This document shows positions 10,104 to 18,033 of a stretch of DNA of 64,000 bases, one piece after another. The position numbers and the translations under genes were made by a program. The stretch comes from Fulvivirga lutea (GTDB lineage: Bacteria; Bacteroidota; Bacteroidia; Cytophagales; Cyclobacteriaceae): the NCBI RefSeq assembly GCF_017068455.1, contig NZ_CP070608.1, forward strand, positions 3,391,488 through 3,455,487, written 5' to 3'. The notes under the pieces are model-generated. The model searched no databases. It was not told where the DNA came from and saw only the letters and a list, made by a program, of their open reading frames with translations. The stretch's first letter is position 1; each line of letters opens with the position of its first letter.

Positions 10104-10596
10104 AAAGTCAAATGACAATAAATCAGAATTAAACGAGCCGGCAATGGCCTATGGTTTAGGAATTACTACATTAGACTTATTAATAGATATTCTCGGCATT
10201 TCAAACCTTGCTAAAAAGCTTAAAAACAGCCTTGATCTTCTTAAAATGGCTGAAAATGGCTTCCCAATTAAAGTATTAAAAAACCTTCAAAAAAGAACAC
10301 AATTCACCAACCGGCAGATTGGCATCGTACTAGATATGTCAGAAAGTACAGTACAACGTAGAATAAGAGACAATCAAAAATTAGACAAAAAACAATCCGA
10401 AAGTGCTGTGCAATTGGCAAGTGTTTGGGTCAAAGGTTTGGAAGTTTTTGAAGACGAAGATGATTTTAGAACCTGGCTTAATACTGAAAATCAAGCACTT
10501 GGAGGTAATAAGCCAATTTCTTTATTACACTCTTCTATTGGCAGAGAAGAAGTTAAGAATGTACTCAATCGCATAGCCTGGGGTATTTATTCTTAG
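10090..10596 (+). CDS. Xre/MbcA/ParS-type antitoxin of a RES-Xre system
   Basis: This is the antitoxin of the RES/Xre toxin-antitoxin family: a HTH protein that binds and neutralises the RES toxin and represses its own operon. The HTH segment is near residues 70-97 (FTNRQIGIVLDMSESTVQRR). The C-terminal MbcA/ParS-like domain ends with SLLHSSIGREEVKNVLNRI. The length of 168 aa is typical. The ATG at 10090 overlaps hemF by 14 nt; a later ATG at 10144 (MAYGLGITT) would remove the overlap and cannot be excluded. The toxin gene follows after 1 nt, the antitoxin-first order usual for this family. Confidence 0.85.
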   Translation: MTEYKKSNDNKSELNEPAMAYGLGITTLDLLIDILGISNLAKKLKNSLDLLKMAENGFPIKVLKNLQKRTQFTNRQIGIVLDMSESTVQRRIRDNQKLDKKQSESAVQLASVWVKGLEVFEDEDDFRTWLNTENQALGGNKPISLLHSSIGREEVKNVLNRIAWGIYS

Positions 10597-10597
10597 C

Positions 10598-11050
10598 ATG
10601 AAACTCTATCGGATAGGTCATAAGAATTACATCCATGATTTAGCTGGTACCGGTGGTTTATACGCTGATGGCAGGTGGCATGCAAAAGGTACCAGAATAG
10701 TATATTTCTCAGAACACATTTCTTTAGCCAAATTAGAAGTGTTAGCTAATTCTGTGATTTTGCCTAAAAACATGAGTTTAATGACTGTAGAAGTAGCTGA
10801 CAATGAAGCCATTAAAGAAATTACAACATCGATGCTACCTGAAAGTTGGGACGGGTATCCATACCTGGAGAAGTTGCATTCCATTACTTACGATTGGATA
10901 AAAAGATCTGAGTCACTAATATTGAAGGTACCATCCGCGCAAGCGACCAATGAATTTAATTACTTAATTAATCCTTTGCATAAGAATAAGGATGCCGTTA
11001 AAGTTGTTTCCATAGAACCCATAAAATTTGATAGAAGGTTGAAATTCTAA
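10598..11050 (+). CDS. RES-domain toxin (NAD-degrading family)
   Basis: RES toxins adopt an ADP-ribosyltransferase-like fold and deplete cellular NAD+, causing growth arrest. The 150-residue protein has the expected invariant residues: Arg near the N-terminus (LYRIGH), Ser in IVYFSEHISLA and Glu in AKLEVLANS, plus the conserved GGLYADGRWHAKGTRIVYF segment. It appears intact. It starts 1 nt after the antitoxin stop and ends 5 nt before a PAP2 phosphatase gene on the same strand, so the pair sits inside a longer transcription unit rather than in an obvious island. Confidence 0.88.
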   Translation: MKLYRIGHKNYIHDLAGTGGLYADGRWHAKGTRIVYFSEHISLAKLEVLANSVILPKNMSLMTVEVADNEAIKEITTSMLPESWDGYPYLEKLHSITYDWIKRSESLILKVPSAQATNEFNYLINPLHKNKDAVKVVSIEPIKFDRRLKF

Positions 11051-11055
11051 GGCTT

Positions 11056-11613
11056 ATGATCGAATACCTAATTGAACTCGATAAATCACTTTTCTTTTTC
11101 CTTAATGGGCTACATTCATCATGGATGGATCCAATTATGTTTTGGATTTCAGATAAAAAAATATGGATTCCATTTTATCTATTTCTGGCCGGATGGATCA
11201 TCAAAACTTTCAACAAAAAGAGTATAATCTACTTACTAGCGCTAGGTTTGGCGATTACCATTACTGATCAGGTGATTTCAGGTTTTATGAAAGGCTTTTT
11301 TGAACGGTTCCGTCCTTCCAGGGATCCTGAAAATCAGGGAATGGTGCATATAGTTAATGGTTATACGGGTGGTAAATATGGTTTTGCTAGTTCACATTCA
11401 GGAAATGCCTTTGCATTAGCCATGTTTATTTATCTCACATTTCGGGAATATAAATGGGTATGGCTCATGTTTGTGTGGGCGGCTATTGTAGCTTACAGTC
11501 GTGTGTATTTAGGGGTTCATTACCCGGGTGATATACTGGTGGGAGGTATCATCGGATTGATTTTTGGAAAACTGTGCCATAGACTGGCAGAAAAAGTAAT
11601 TGCTAAATATTGA
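11056..11613 (+). CDS. PAP2-family membrane phosphatase
   Basis: This integral-membrane lipid phosphatase belongs to the type 2 phosphatidic acid phosphatase family, which acts on undecaprenyl-pyrophosphate, lipid A or phospholipid phosphates at the periplasmic face. All three motifs are visible: KX6RP (K79 to R86-P87), SSHS around H114 in place of PSGH, and SRX5HX3D (S148-R149, H155, D159). About five to six hydrophobic segments alternate with them. The length of 185 aa is typical. It follows the RES toxin by 5 nt and is convergent with riboflavin synthase (5-nt gap). The substrate cannot be assigned. Confidence 0.9.
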   Translation: MIEYLIELDKSLFFFLNGLHSSWMDPIMFWISDKKIWIPFYLFLAGWIIKTFNKKSIIYLLALGLAITITDQVISGFMKGFFERFRPSRDPENQGMVHIVNGYTGGKYGFASSHSGNAFALAMFIYLTFREYKWVWLMFVWAAIVAYSRVYLGVHYPGDILVGGIIGLIFGKLCHRLAEKVIAKY

Positions 11614-11618
11614 GCCAA

Positions 11619-12203
11619 TTAAAGGTTCATTAGCCTCTTCACATACTTTCCAACAATATCAAATTCTAAATTGATCTTATCCCCTACCTTGATGTTTTTC
11701 ATGGTTGTGTGTTCATAGGTATATGGAATGATAGCTACTCTAAAACTATTTTCGGTTGAATTGAAACACGTAAGGCTAATTCCATTAATTGTAATTGAGC
11801 CTTTTTCAACGGTAACATTACCTTCTGCAGGATCATATTTAAAATCAAATAACCAGCTGCCATCCTCCTCTTTTATAGCTGTGCACTCACCCATCTGATC
11901 TACATGACCTTGCACTATATGCCCATCAAACCTGCCGTTATTCAACATGCACCGCTCCAGATTCACATCATCACTCGGCTTAAGGTTACCCAAATTACTT
12001 TTCTTTAAAGTTTCATCTATAGCCGTAACCCAATGCTTACCATCTTGCACCTTGGTAACCGTAAGGCATACACCATTATGCGAAACACTTTGATCTACCT
12101 TCAACTCATTCGATATGCTGCTTTCAATTTCAAAATGACGATTAGAGCCTTCTGTTTCTATTCCTTTAACTCTGCCTAGTGTTTCTATAATGCCTGTAAA
12201 CAT
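11619..12203 (-). CDS. ribE: Riboflavin synthase, alpha chain
   Basis: This enzyme dismutates two molecules of 6,7-dimethyl-8-ribityllumazine to riboflavin in the cytoplasm. I place the start at the ATG at 12201-12203, giving the family-standard N-terminus MFTGIIETLG; an upstream ATG would add five residues (MYICS) and falls inside the promoter box. The 194 residues contain the two homologous lumazine-binding barrels, with SVSHNGVCLTV in the first and KGSITINGISLTC in the second. It stands alone, with no ribA, ribD or ribH nearby. It is divergent from the regulated membrane-protein gene at 12292. Confidence 0.96.
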   Translation of the reverse strand: MFTGIIETLGRVKGIETEGSNRHFEIESSISNELKVDQSVSHNGVCLTVTKVQDGKHWVTAIDETLKKSNLGNLKPSDDVNLERCMLNNGRFDGHIVQGHVDQMGECTAIKEEDGSWLFDFKYDPAEGNVTVEKGSITINGISLTCFNSTENSFRVAIIPYTYEHTTMKNIKVGDKINLEFDIVGKYVKRLMNL

Positions 12204-12207
12204 GCTG

Positions 12208-12215
12208 CAAATGTA
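12208..12215 (-). promoter_or_regulatory. TAnnTTTG -7 element 4 nt before ribE
   Basis: On the minus strand the sequence reads TACATTTG, then CAGC, then the ribE ATG. This is a perfect match to the Bacteroidota -7 box and would start transcription at the initiation codon. It also argues against the ATG that would add MYICS, because that codon overlaps this box. Confidence 0.5.
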
Positions 12216-12243
12216 CACGAGAAAAATTAATCTTTAATAAATT

Positions 12244-12268
12244 TGGTTTATAATGTAAACTACTTTAT
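12244..12268 (+). promoter_or_regulatory. Palindromic operator and promoter, copy 1
   Basis: A perfect dyad GTTTA-N5-TAAAC (12246-12260) is followed at once by TACTTTAT, which resembles a -7 box. TTTG lies just upstream (12242-12245). A near-identical copy lies at 13164-13188 in front of the next transcription unit. A repressor bound here would block the promoter. The winged-helix protein encoded just downstream (12858-13148) is the obvious candidate. Confidence 0.65.
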
Positions 12269-12291
12269 TATTGTATCAAATATCAAGAAAC

Positions 12292-12858
12292 ATGGACTCG
12301 GAAAAATCAATGACACACGAAGAAAGTCTTCAGATCATAAGTGACATGATCAGGTCAACTCAGCGTAATATAAAAAGTGCGAGCTTCCATTTCCTACTCT
12401 GGGGATGGGTAGTTATACTCGGTAACTTAGGACATTTCTACCTACAAGAATTTACAAATTACCCCTACCCATATGCTATATGGTTATTAACTATACCAGC
12501 ATGGTTGATTAGCATGATTTATGGATACCGACAACCTAAGATTGAGAAAGTTAAAATGTACAGTGATTCATTAATCATGTGGATATGGTTAGGTTTTCTG
12601 TTCAGTATATTATTAATCATATTTAGTGGATTATTCGGATCAACGATTCCATTTATCATCTTAGTTTTGGCTGGGTTATGTACTTTTTTAACAGGACTAG
12701 TCTTAAAATTTAAGCCGTTAATATATGGTGGTAGCAGTTTTTGGATCTTTGCAGCCATATCTATTGCAATCGGTCAAGAATACATTACTTTAATTTCAGC
12801 GCTGGCTACTTTAGTTGGCTATTTAGTTCCAGGATACCTTATTAGAAAATCGAATTGA
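12292..12858 (+). CDS. Multi-pass membrane protein partnered with a winged-helix regulator
   Basis: Predicted inner-membrane protein of 188 residues. A hydrophilic N-terminus (MDSEKSMTHEESLQ) is followed by about five hydrophobic segments, the first being FHFLLWGWVVILGNLGHFYL. I chose the ATG at 12292; a TTG at 12271 would add seven residues but overlaps the promoter region. The stop TGA overlaps the ATG of the winged-helix gene (TGATG), so the two are translationally coupled. In Bacteroidota such membrane proteins are often found with a small HTH_34-type regulator. The biochemical role is unknown; it could sense a membrane state or modulate the regulator. Confidence 0.75.
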   Translation: MDSEKSMTHEESLQIISDMIRSTQRNIKSASFHFLLWGWVVILGNLGHFYLQEFTNYPYPYAIWLLTIPAWLISMIYGYRQPKIEKVKMYSDSLIMWIWLGFLFSILLIIFSGLFGSTIPFIILVLAGLCTFLTGLVLKFKPLIYGGSSFWIFAAISIAIGQEYITLISALATLVGYLVPGYLIRKSN

Positions 12859-13148
12859 TGGCTGATTTTAAAGAATTAGATCCTCTATTACATTCTCAGC
12901 TTAGGCTGGCTATTATGTCTCTATTGATGTCAGTAGAATCTGCTGAGTTTGTTTACATCAAAGAGAAAACTGGCGCCACCGCAGGGAATCTGAGTGTACA
13001 ATTAGATAAACTTGCTACTGCCGGTTATATCGGAGTATCAAAAGAATTTAAGGGAAAAAAACCTTTAACGACCTGCAGTATTACAAAACGAGGAATTGAG
13101 GCATTTGAAAAATACGTAGAATCATTAAAAACATATTTTAAGAATTAA
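12858..13148 (+). CDS. Small winged-helix transcriptional regulator (HTH_34 / MarR-like)
   Basis: This is a stand-alone winged-helix DNA-binding protein of 96 residues, about the size of one domain. The recognition-helix region reads TGATAGNLSVQLDKLATAGY, the wing is in GKKPLTTCSITKRG, and a C-terminal dimerisation helix follows (EAFEKYVESLKTYF). I use the ATG at 12858, which overlaps the preceding stop by one nt; a TTG three nt earlier is in frame. Two matching palindromes (12244 and 13164) flank its operon and precede the next one. I infer that it autoregulates and also controls the TPR/TonB-receptor unit. Confidence 0.85.
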   Translation: MADFKELDPLLHSQLRLAIMSLLMSVESAEFVYIKEKTGATAGNLSVQLDKLATAGYIGVSKEFKGKKPLTTCSITKRGIEAFEKYVESLKTYFKN

Positions 13149-13163
13149 ATTTTTTTATACATA

Positions 13164-13188
13164 TGGTTTATTTTTTAAACTACTTTAT
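13164..13188 (+). promoter_or_regulatory. Palindromic operator and promoter, copy 2
   Basis: The same dyad as at 12246, GTTTA-N5-TAAAC (13166-13180), is followed by the same TACTTTAT (13181-13188); only the 5-nt spacer differs. It lies 15 nt after the winged-helix gene stop and 38 nt before the TPR gene, so it belongs to the downstream unit. Conserved arms with a diverged spacer are what a dimeric repressor site should show. Confidence 0.65.
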
Positions 13189-13225
13189 AAATAAATAATT
13201 AATTTATTAACTAAACGCTAGAATT

Positions 13226-13951
13226 ATGAAAACGATTAAATTATCAGTACTACTTTGCTTTATCACTGCCAATCTACTTGGACAAACAGAATCTAATGAA
13301 ATGGCTTATTTTGCTTACACCAGCAACAATAAGAGCTTATGGAAACAATTGGTATCCAAAGAGCAGGCCAGCTACAACCAATCCAAAACAAATGAAAACC
13401 TTTACGCTCTTTTACTTGCACAGCATGGCTTGTTAAATGCTACCATGGCCGATCAAGATGAAGATCTTTTTGATGATCACTATAAAAACGCAAAGGAAAA
13501 TGCAGAAAAGCTTATTGAAGCTAAGTATCAGATAGGTAATGCCAAAGCCATTTTAAGTGCCATCTGGGGTTGGGAAATGGGTTACAGTTCTTATAAAGGG
13601 ATGTTTCTTGGTGGAAAGAGCAGCACAAATATAGAGGAAGCGACAAATATAGCTCCAAATGAGCCTTTAGTATGGCAAGTCTATGGTTCCTCAAAATTCT
13701 TTACTCCTTCTATGTTCGGTGGAGACACGAAAGAAGCACAAAAAGCTTACGAAAAAGCCGTGAAGCTCTATGAAGAACAAAATTTAACTAAATCTAACTG
13801 GAGGTATTTAGACGCCCTTGCATGGCTAGGAAAAGTTTATGAGGAAAATGGAGAACAGGATTTAGCGAAAAGTACTTATGAAAAAGCCTTAGCTGTTGAG
13901 CCTGATTTCGGATGGGTGAAATATGCCCTACTTCCATCTATATCTAAATAA
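13226..13951 (+). CDS. Exported TPR-like protein
   Basis: This 241-residue protein has a Sec signal peptide (MKTIKLSVLLCFITANLLGQ). Helical repeats follow, with a clear TPR near the C-terminus (YLDALAWLGKVYEENGEQDL followed by AKSTYEKALAVEPDF), and it probably acts in the periplasm. Segments such as KNAKENAEKLIEAKYQIGNA suggest further degenerate repeats. Its stop is separated by one nt from the ATG of the TonB-dependent receptor, so the pair forms an operon behind operator copy 2. The ligand is unknown. A role as periplasmic partner of the receptor is an inference from position. Confidence 0.8.
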   Translation: MKTIKLSVLLCFITANLLGQTESNEMAYFAYTSNNKSLWKQLVSKEQASYNQSKTNENLYALLLAQHGLLNATMADQDEDLFDDHYKNAKENAEKLIEAKYQIGNAKAILSAIWGWEMGYSSYKGMFLGGKSSTNIEEATNIAPNEPLVWQVYGSSKFFTPSMFGGDTKEAQKAYEKAVKLYEEQNLTKSNWRYLDALAWLGKVYEENGEQDLAKSTYEKALAVEPDFGWVKYALLPSISK

Positions 13952-13952
13952 A

Positions 13953-16064
13953 ATGAAGTATCTATTAGTCATTTTATTTTTAGCATACTCCTTGGTAGTA
14001 TTGGCCCAAGATGCTACCAGGGGTATTGTGTTAGATGCTACTTCAAATGAAGTGCTAATAGGTGCTAATGTATTTTCTAAAAGTAATTGGAAGGTTGGCG
14101 CAAGTACTGACATAAATGGTGAATTCCTAGTTAAAAACCTTGAAAAAGGAGATACTTTGATTGTCTCGTATATCGGCTATCAGGAGAAAGAGGTGGTTTT
14201 TAATGGCGAGAAATACTTAACCATTCTCCTTCACACATCTGTGAAAAACATGGCAGAAGTAACCGTCACCGCGGAAAAATTAGTAGCTGAAGAATTTACC
14301 TATAAAAAGATTAAACGCTTGGATATTTATTTAAACCCGAGTGCCAAAGCTGACCCATTGTTAGCCACTAACTCCTTACCTTCAAGCACCACGTTAGATG
14401 AATCTGCCAATATTAGTTTTAGAGGTAGCAGTCCAGACGAAACCGGAATCTTTTTCAACAACGTACCTCTTTACGATGCCGTAAGATTTTCACAACTCAA
14501 TGGCATAGGTACTTTTGGTATTTTCAATACTGCTATTGTTGATGAAATGCTTGTTTTTCCTGGTAATCCGCCACTAGAATATGGCAACACCACTTCCGGG
14601 CTCATAGCCATAAAGACTACGGAAGAAATTCCTAAAGAAAAGATAAGAACAGCAACTGTTTCTCTTGCGAGTTATGGTTTTCTTATAAGTCAAAAGTTAA
14701 ATAACAGTCAAGCTCTTACTGCATTCAGTAACTATCAACCAGCCGCCATAATCAAGGCTTTTAATTCAGATGCGCTTCAAGAAATTGAAGATTTTAGTTC
14801 CATTGATCTTGGTATAAGCTATTTAAATGTTATTAATGAAAATACTATTTTCAAGGCATTTAACTATACTCTATTAGAGGGTTACGACTTTAATTATAAG
14901 GCGCCTACATTAAACACCACCTTCGAACAACGGAAAAAAAGAAATTTTACTATTATCAATATAAGAAAGCAATTAGGTAAATCTGAATTAAGTTTTAACA
15001 ACAATATCAGTTTCACTAACACTCAATTTAACTATGCAGATACGGATATTGAACTCAATTATTTTGATGGTTTTACTTCAGCTAATTATAAATATTCAAC
15101 CTCTAAACTAAGTTTCAAAACCGGAGCTGCTTTTGATTACCGAGAGCAACACTTTGATGGCACCTTTTATATCTATGAGTACGCGGAAGGACCTGGTTAT
15201 CCTACCACAAGCTCTACTAATACATCTGAGTTACTCCGCCCCGAAGTGTATGGTTTTCTCACATACTTTATTAATGATAAGTGGACAATTGGTGGGGGAT
15301 TGCGAAAAAACTTAGTTACAGACAATCAAAGTAATTTCTTAAGCAGTCAGGTAAGTTCAAAGTATCAAATTAGTACTAACAGTTCGCTCACCTTCGCTAT
15401 TGGTAATTACCATCGTTATGATTTTTCTGAAAGTGAAAAAAATCTGTTGAATGAAAGCAAGCAGGTATCGATCGACTACAACTTGAAAAATGATTATATG
15501 AACATAACTGCTTCATTATTTGGCAAAGAGTCCATTACAAAAGGAATAAAAAACGAATTGGCTGGAATAGAATTATTCTTAAAAAGTAAACTTATCAATA
15601 AACTTACCGGTCAAATTTCTTACTCTCTTATCGATGGAATTTCTAGAGAAAATAATGGTTTAGAGTATCCAAATAAATACGACCTGGACTATTTCATTCG
15701 TGGAAATCTGGAATGGCGAATAAATGCCAATTGGACCATAAATTCGACATTTTCATTCCGTCAAGGAAATTACCATCAGCCTCTAATTGGTAGCACCTAT
15801 AATACGAACCTCGAGGTTTATGAGCCTGAATATGCTGCACTAACCAACCAAACCCGACTACCCCACTATGGAATAATTGACATTAGTATCTCGAGAATAA
15901 TACCCATCAAAGAAAATTTAAATATCATTTGTTTTGGAACAGTTAATAACATTTTGGATAAAGAAAATATAAGAACCTATCAGTATAATTTCGATTATAC
16001 TGAGAGAAATAACTCATTATTCTCACAAAGAACCGTTTATTTCGGAGCTGTCATCAATTTCTAG
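13953..16064 (+). CDS. TonB-dependent outer-membrane receptor with carboxypeptidase-like domain
   Basis: The start is the ATG at 13953 (MKYLLVILFLAYSLVVLAQ), a clean signal peptide; an upstream in-frame ATG would run into the previous gene. A CarboxypepD_reg-like domain follows (GIVLDATSNEVLIGANVFSK through LIVSYIGYQEKEV). Then come a plug-like region (LPSSTTLDESANISFRGSSP) and a long beta barrel ending in an aromatic residue (YFGAVINF). At about 704 aa it is shorter than SusC proteins, and no SusD partner is present. It is probably co-regulated with the winged-helix operon. The transported substrate is unknown. Confidence 0.85.
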   Translation: MKYLLVILFLAYSLVVLAQDATRGIVLDATSNEVLIGANVFSKSNWKVGASTDINGEFLVKNLEKGDTLIVSYIGYQEKEVVFNGEKYLTILLHTSVKNMAEVTVTAEKLVAEEFTYKKIKRLDIYLNPSAKADPLLATNSLPSSTTLDESANISFRGSSPDETGIFFNNVPLYDAVRFSQLNGIGTFGIFNTAIVDEMLVFPGNPPLEYGNTTSGLIAIKTTEEIPKEKIRTATVSLASYGFLISQKLNNSQALTAFSNYQPAAIIKAFNSDALQEIEDFSSIDLGISYLNVINENTIFKAFNYTLLEGYDFNYKAPTLNTTFEQRKKRNFTIINIRKQLGKSELSFNNNISFTNTQFNYADTDIELNYFDGFTSANYKYSTSKLSFKTGAAFDYREQHFDGTFYIYEYAEGPGYPTTSSTNTSELLRPEVYGFLTYFINDKWTIGGGLRKNLVTDNQSNFLSSQVSSKYQISTNSSLTFAIGNYHRYDFSESEKNLLNESKQVSIDYNLKNDYMNITASLFGKESITKGIKNELAGIELFLKSKLINKLTGQISYSLIDGISRENNGLEYPNKYDLDYFIRGNLEWRINANWTINSTFSFRQGNYHQPLIGSTYNTNLEVYEPEYAALTNQTRLPHYGIIDISISRIIPIKENLNIICFGTVNNILDKENIRTYQYNFDYTERNNSLFSQRTVYFGAVINF

Positions 16065-16084
16065 GCTGCACATTACGAATGCTA

Positions 16085-16142
16085 ACATATTGATGTTATT
16101 TTTGAGCCCCGAAAGAAGGAATTAATTATAACATCAATATGT
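16085..16142 (+). promoter_or_regulatory. Perfect 15-bp inverted repeat enclosing the cysS start codon
   Basis: ACATATTGATGTTAT (16085-16099) is the exact reverse complement of ATAACATCAATATGT (16128-16142); the 28-nt loop carries GAAAGAAGGAATT. The right arm contains the cysS ATG (16139-16141). In mRNA the stem would bury the start codon; in DNA it could be an operator. There is no T-run, so it is not a terminator. Confidence 0.7.
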
Positions 16143-17638
16143 CATTAAAGGACAAACACCCCATTACACTTTACAATACACTTACCAAAAAGAAGGAGCA
16201 GTTTGAGCCGATTCACCAAGACCATGTGGGCATGTATGTATGCGGACCAACAGTGTATAACGATGTGCATTTAGGGAATGTAAGAACCTTTATGAGTTTT
16301 GATGTGATCTACCGTTACCTGATGTACTTGGGCTATAAAGTACGTTATGTGCGTAACATCACCGATGTAGGCCATTTGGAAAATGATGCAGATGAAGGGG
16401 AAGATAAAATAGCTAAGAAAGCAAGATTAGAGCAGCTAGAGCCCATGGAAATCGTGCAGCACTATACCAATGGTTTTCACAATGTGCTCAACCAGTTCAA
16501 CCTCCTCCCTCCTTCTATTGAGCCTTCTGCTACCGGGCATATTATTGAGCAGATTGAAATGGTACAGGAACTGATTAAAAATGGACTGGCCTATGAAGTA
16601 AATGGCTCCGTTTATTTTGATGTAACCAAGTACGACAAAGACCATAAATACGGTAAACTCTCAGGCCGAAATATTGAAGAAATGATGGAAAGCGGGCGTA
16701 TGCTCGATAGCCAGGATGAGAAAAGAAATAAAATAGACTTTGCTGTTTGGAAGAAAGCCTCACCACAGCACATTATGCGCTGGAACTCCCCTTGGGGCCA
16801 AGGTTTCCCGGGCTGGCATTTGGAGTGTACCGTAATGAGCACCAAATACCTGGGCGATACGTTTGACATTCACGGTGGTGGAATGGATTTGGTATTCCCA
16901 CATCACGAATGTGAGATTGCACAATCTGTAGGCTCTAAAGGCAAAGAACCTGTGAAATACTGGCTGCATAGCAATATGCTTACTGTCAACGGTCAGAAAA
17001 TGAGTAAATCTCTCGGCAACTCATTTTTGCCGCATGAGTTATTTTCAGGTGACCATCAATTATTGGAAAGAGGCTATAGCCCGATGGTGGTGCGTTTCTT
17101 TATGTTGCAATCGCATTACAGCAGTACGTTGGATTTCTCTAACGATGCGCTTACGGCCGCTGAAAAAGGCTACAAGCGCCTGATGGATGGCTTTAAAATA
17201 AGCAAAGCACTCGCGTATGAATCTGGAAATGTAGATGCCGATTTAGAAAAGAAAGTTTTGGAAAATATTTCAGGTTTATTCCAAAATATGGGTGATGACT
17301 TCAACACGGCTAAAACGTTGGCTGTTTTGTTTGACATTACTACCATGATGAACAACCTCAAATCCGGCAACTTAAAAACCGGGCAGCTAAGCAAAGAAAC
17401 GTTTGAAGATTTGATTAAACACTACCAGGGCTTTATTACAGAAGTACTTGGCCTGAAAGAAGAGCAGGAAGGCGATACCAAATTAGTAGATGGTGTGATG
17501 GACTTGCTCATTAAGCTTAGAAACGATGCCAAAGAAGCTAAGAATTACGCCCTTTCTGACAAAATAAGGGATGATTTGAAGGCTATGGGCGTTACCCTCA
17601 AAGATGGAAAAGAAGGAACCGAGTACGCTATCGATTAA
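16139..17638 (+). CDS. cysS: Cysteinyl-tRNA synthetase
   Basis: This class I aminoacyl-tRNA synthetase charges tRNA-Cys in the cytoplasm. The HIGH-equivalent HLGN is at residues 44-47 and KMSKS at 287-291. Zinc-ligand regions are [12 protein letters not shown] near the N-terminus, then [10 protein letters not shown] and [11 protein letters not shown]. The length of 499 aa is normal. Base composition looks richer in G+C than the flanking genes, and long open frames appear on the other strand as a by-product. The start codon sits in the right arm of the 16085-16142 inverted repeat. The 3' end overlaps yidD by 35 nt. Confidence 0.97.
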   Translation: MSLKDKHPITLYNTLTKKKEQFEPIHQDHVGMYVCGPTVYNDVHLGNVRTFMSFDVIYRYLMYLGYKVRYVRNITDVGHLENDADEGEDKIAKKARLEQLEPMEIVQHYTNGFHNVLNQFNLLPPSIEPSATGHIIEQIEMVQELIKNGLAYEVNGSVYFDVTKYDKDHKYGKLSGRNIEEMMESGRMLDSQDEKRNKIDFAVWKKASPQHIMRWNSPWGQGFPGWHLECTVMSTKYLGDTFDIHGGGMDLVFPHHECEIAQSVGSKGKEPVKYWLHSNMLTVNGQKMSKSLGNSFLPHELFSGDHQLLERGYSPMVVRFFMLQSHYSSTLDFSNDALTAAEKGYKRLMDGFKISKALAYESGNVDADLEKKVLENISGLFQNMGDDFNTAKTLAVLFDITTMMNNLKSGNLKTGQLSKETFEDLIKHYQGFITEVLGLKEEQEGDTKLVDGVMDLLIKLRNDAKEAKNYALSDKIRDDLKAMGVTLKDGKEGTEYAID

Positions 17639-17870
17639 GGGAGTTTTCTCTGCTATACTGGTATTTATTATAAGAGTTTACCAGTACACGATAAGCCCGC
17701 TTTTAGGCGCCAATTGCCGCTACACACCTACCTGTTCTAAATATGCAGTAGAAGCCATTCAAGTTTGGGGGCCGTTGAAGGGCGGCTGGTTAGCCATTAA
17801 ACGCATTAGCAGCTGCCACCCGTGGGGCGGACATGGGTATGATCCGGTGCCGGAGAGGGAGGAAAACTAA
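17604..17870 (+). CDS. yidD: Membrane protein insertion efficiency factor YidD
   Basis: YidD is a small amphipathic inner-membrane-associated protein thought to aid YidC-dependent insertion. The 88-residue product has the family core: [40 protein letters not shown] and [14 protein letters not shown]. The ATG at 17604 lies inside the cysS 3' end in another frame. The last 59 nt of the coding sequence are repeated at 17967-18025, and the final 20 nt again at 18637-18656, which makes the 3' end look like a target for insertion of accessory DNA. Confidence 0.95.
   Translation: MEKKEPSTLSIKGVFSAILVFIIRVYQYTISPLLGANCRYTPTCSKYAVEAIQVWGPLKGGWLAIKRISSCHPWGGHGYDPVPEREEN
17846..17865 (+). repeat. yidD-tail direct repeat, copy 1 (in the gene)
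   Basis: The 20 nt GGTGCCGGAGAGGGAGGAAA at the end of yidD match copy 2 (18008-18027) at 18 of 20 positions and copy 3 (18637-18656) at 17 of 20, all in the same orientation. Copies 1 and 2 align over a longer 59-nt block starting at 17805. Confidence 0.85.
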
Positions 17871-17966
17871 ACAGAATTCCATCTGTATTAACTAGTATTT
17901 AATGAATGACTTCTCATTCAATCATCGAATTATTCATGCTTATTGAATGATATTTCATACATAATA
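17871..17966. other. Non-coding spacer between yidD and its duplicated tail
   Basis: These 96 AT-rich nt have no open frame of note. They hold a perfect hairpin, TGAATGA-CTTC-TCATTCA (17903-17920), without a T-run, and further TTCAT/TGAATGA halves at about 17934-17950. They could be what remains of a first insertion at the yidD end. Confidence 0.5.
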
Positions 17967-18027
17967 ATTAACAGTTGCCACCCCTGGGGTGGACTTGGGT
18001 ATGATCCGGTGCCGGAGAGGGAGGAGT
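17967..18027 (+). pseudogene. Duplicated 3' tail of yidD (copy 2)
   Basis: The first 59 nt match 17805-17863 at 54 positions, and the last 30 of them are identical. Read in frame, the copy encodes [20 protein letters not shown] and a TGA stop, which is the YidD C-terminus. Of the five differences, three are synonymous and two change a residue. It therefore looks like the tail of a diverged yidD allele rather than a fresh local duplication. It has no start codon and no upstream yidD body, so it cannot be expressed as YidD. It ends 6 nt before the WG-repeat lipoprotein gene. Confidence 0.85.
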
Positions 18028-18033
18028 GATTAA

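Noticed and set aside
15133-15315. Plus-strand frame inside the TonB receptor gene at 13953
   Set aside because: Out-of-frame shadow within barrel-coding sequence.
16085-16142. T-box or rho-independent terminator upstream of cysS
   Set aside because: There is no T-box consensus, no specifier loop and no T-run after the stem; Bacteroidota are not known for T-box control of cysS.
16436-16969. Several open frames on the minus strand inside cysS
   Set aside because: They are by-products of the higher G+C and codon use of cysS, have no domain character and overlap fully with a strongly supported gene.
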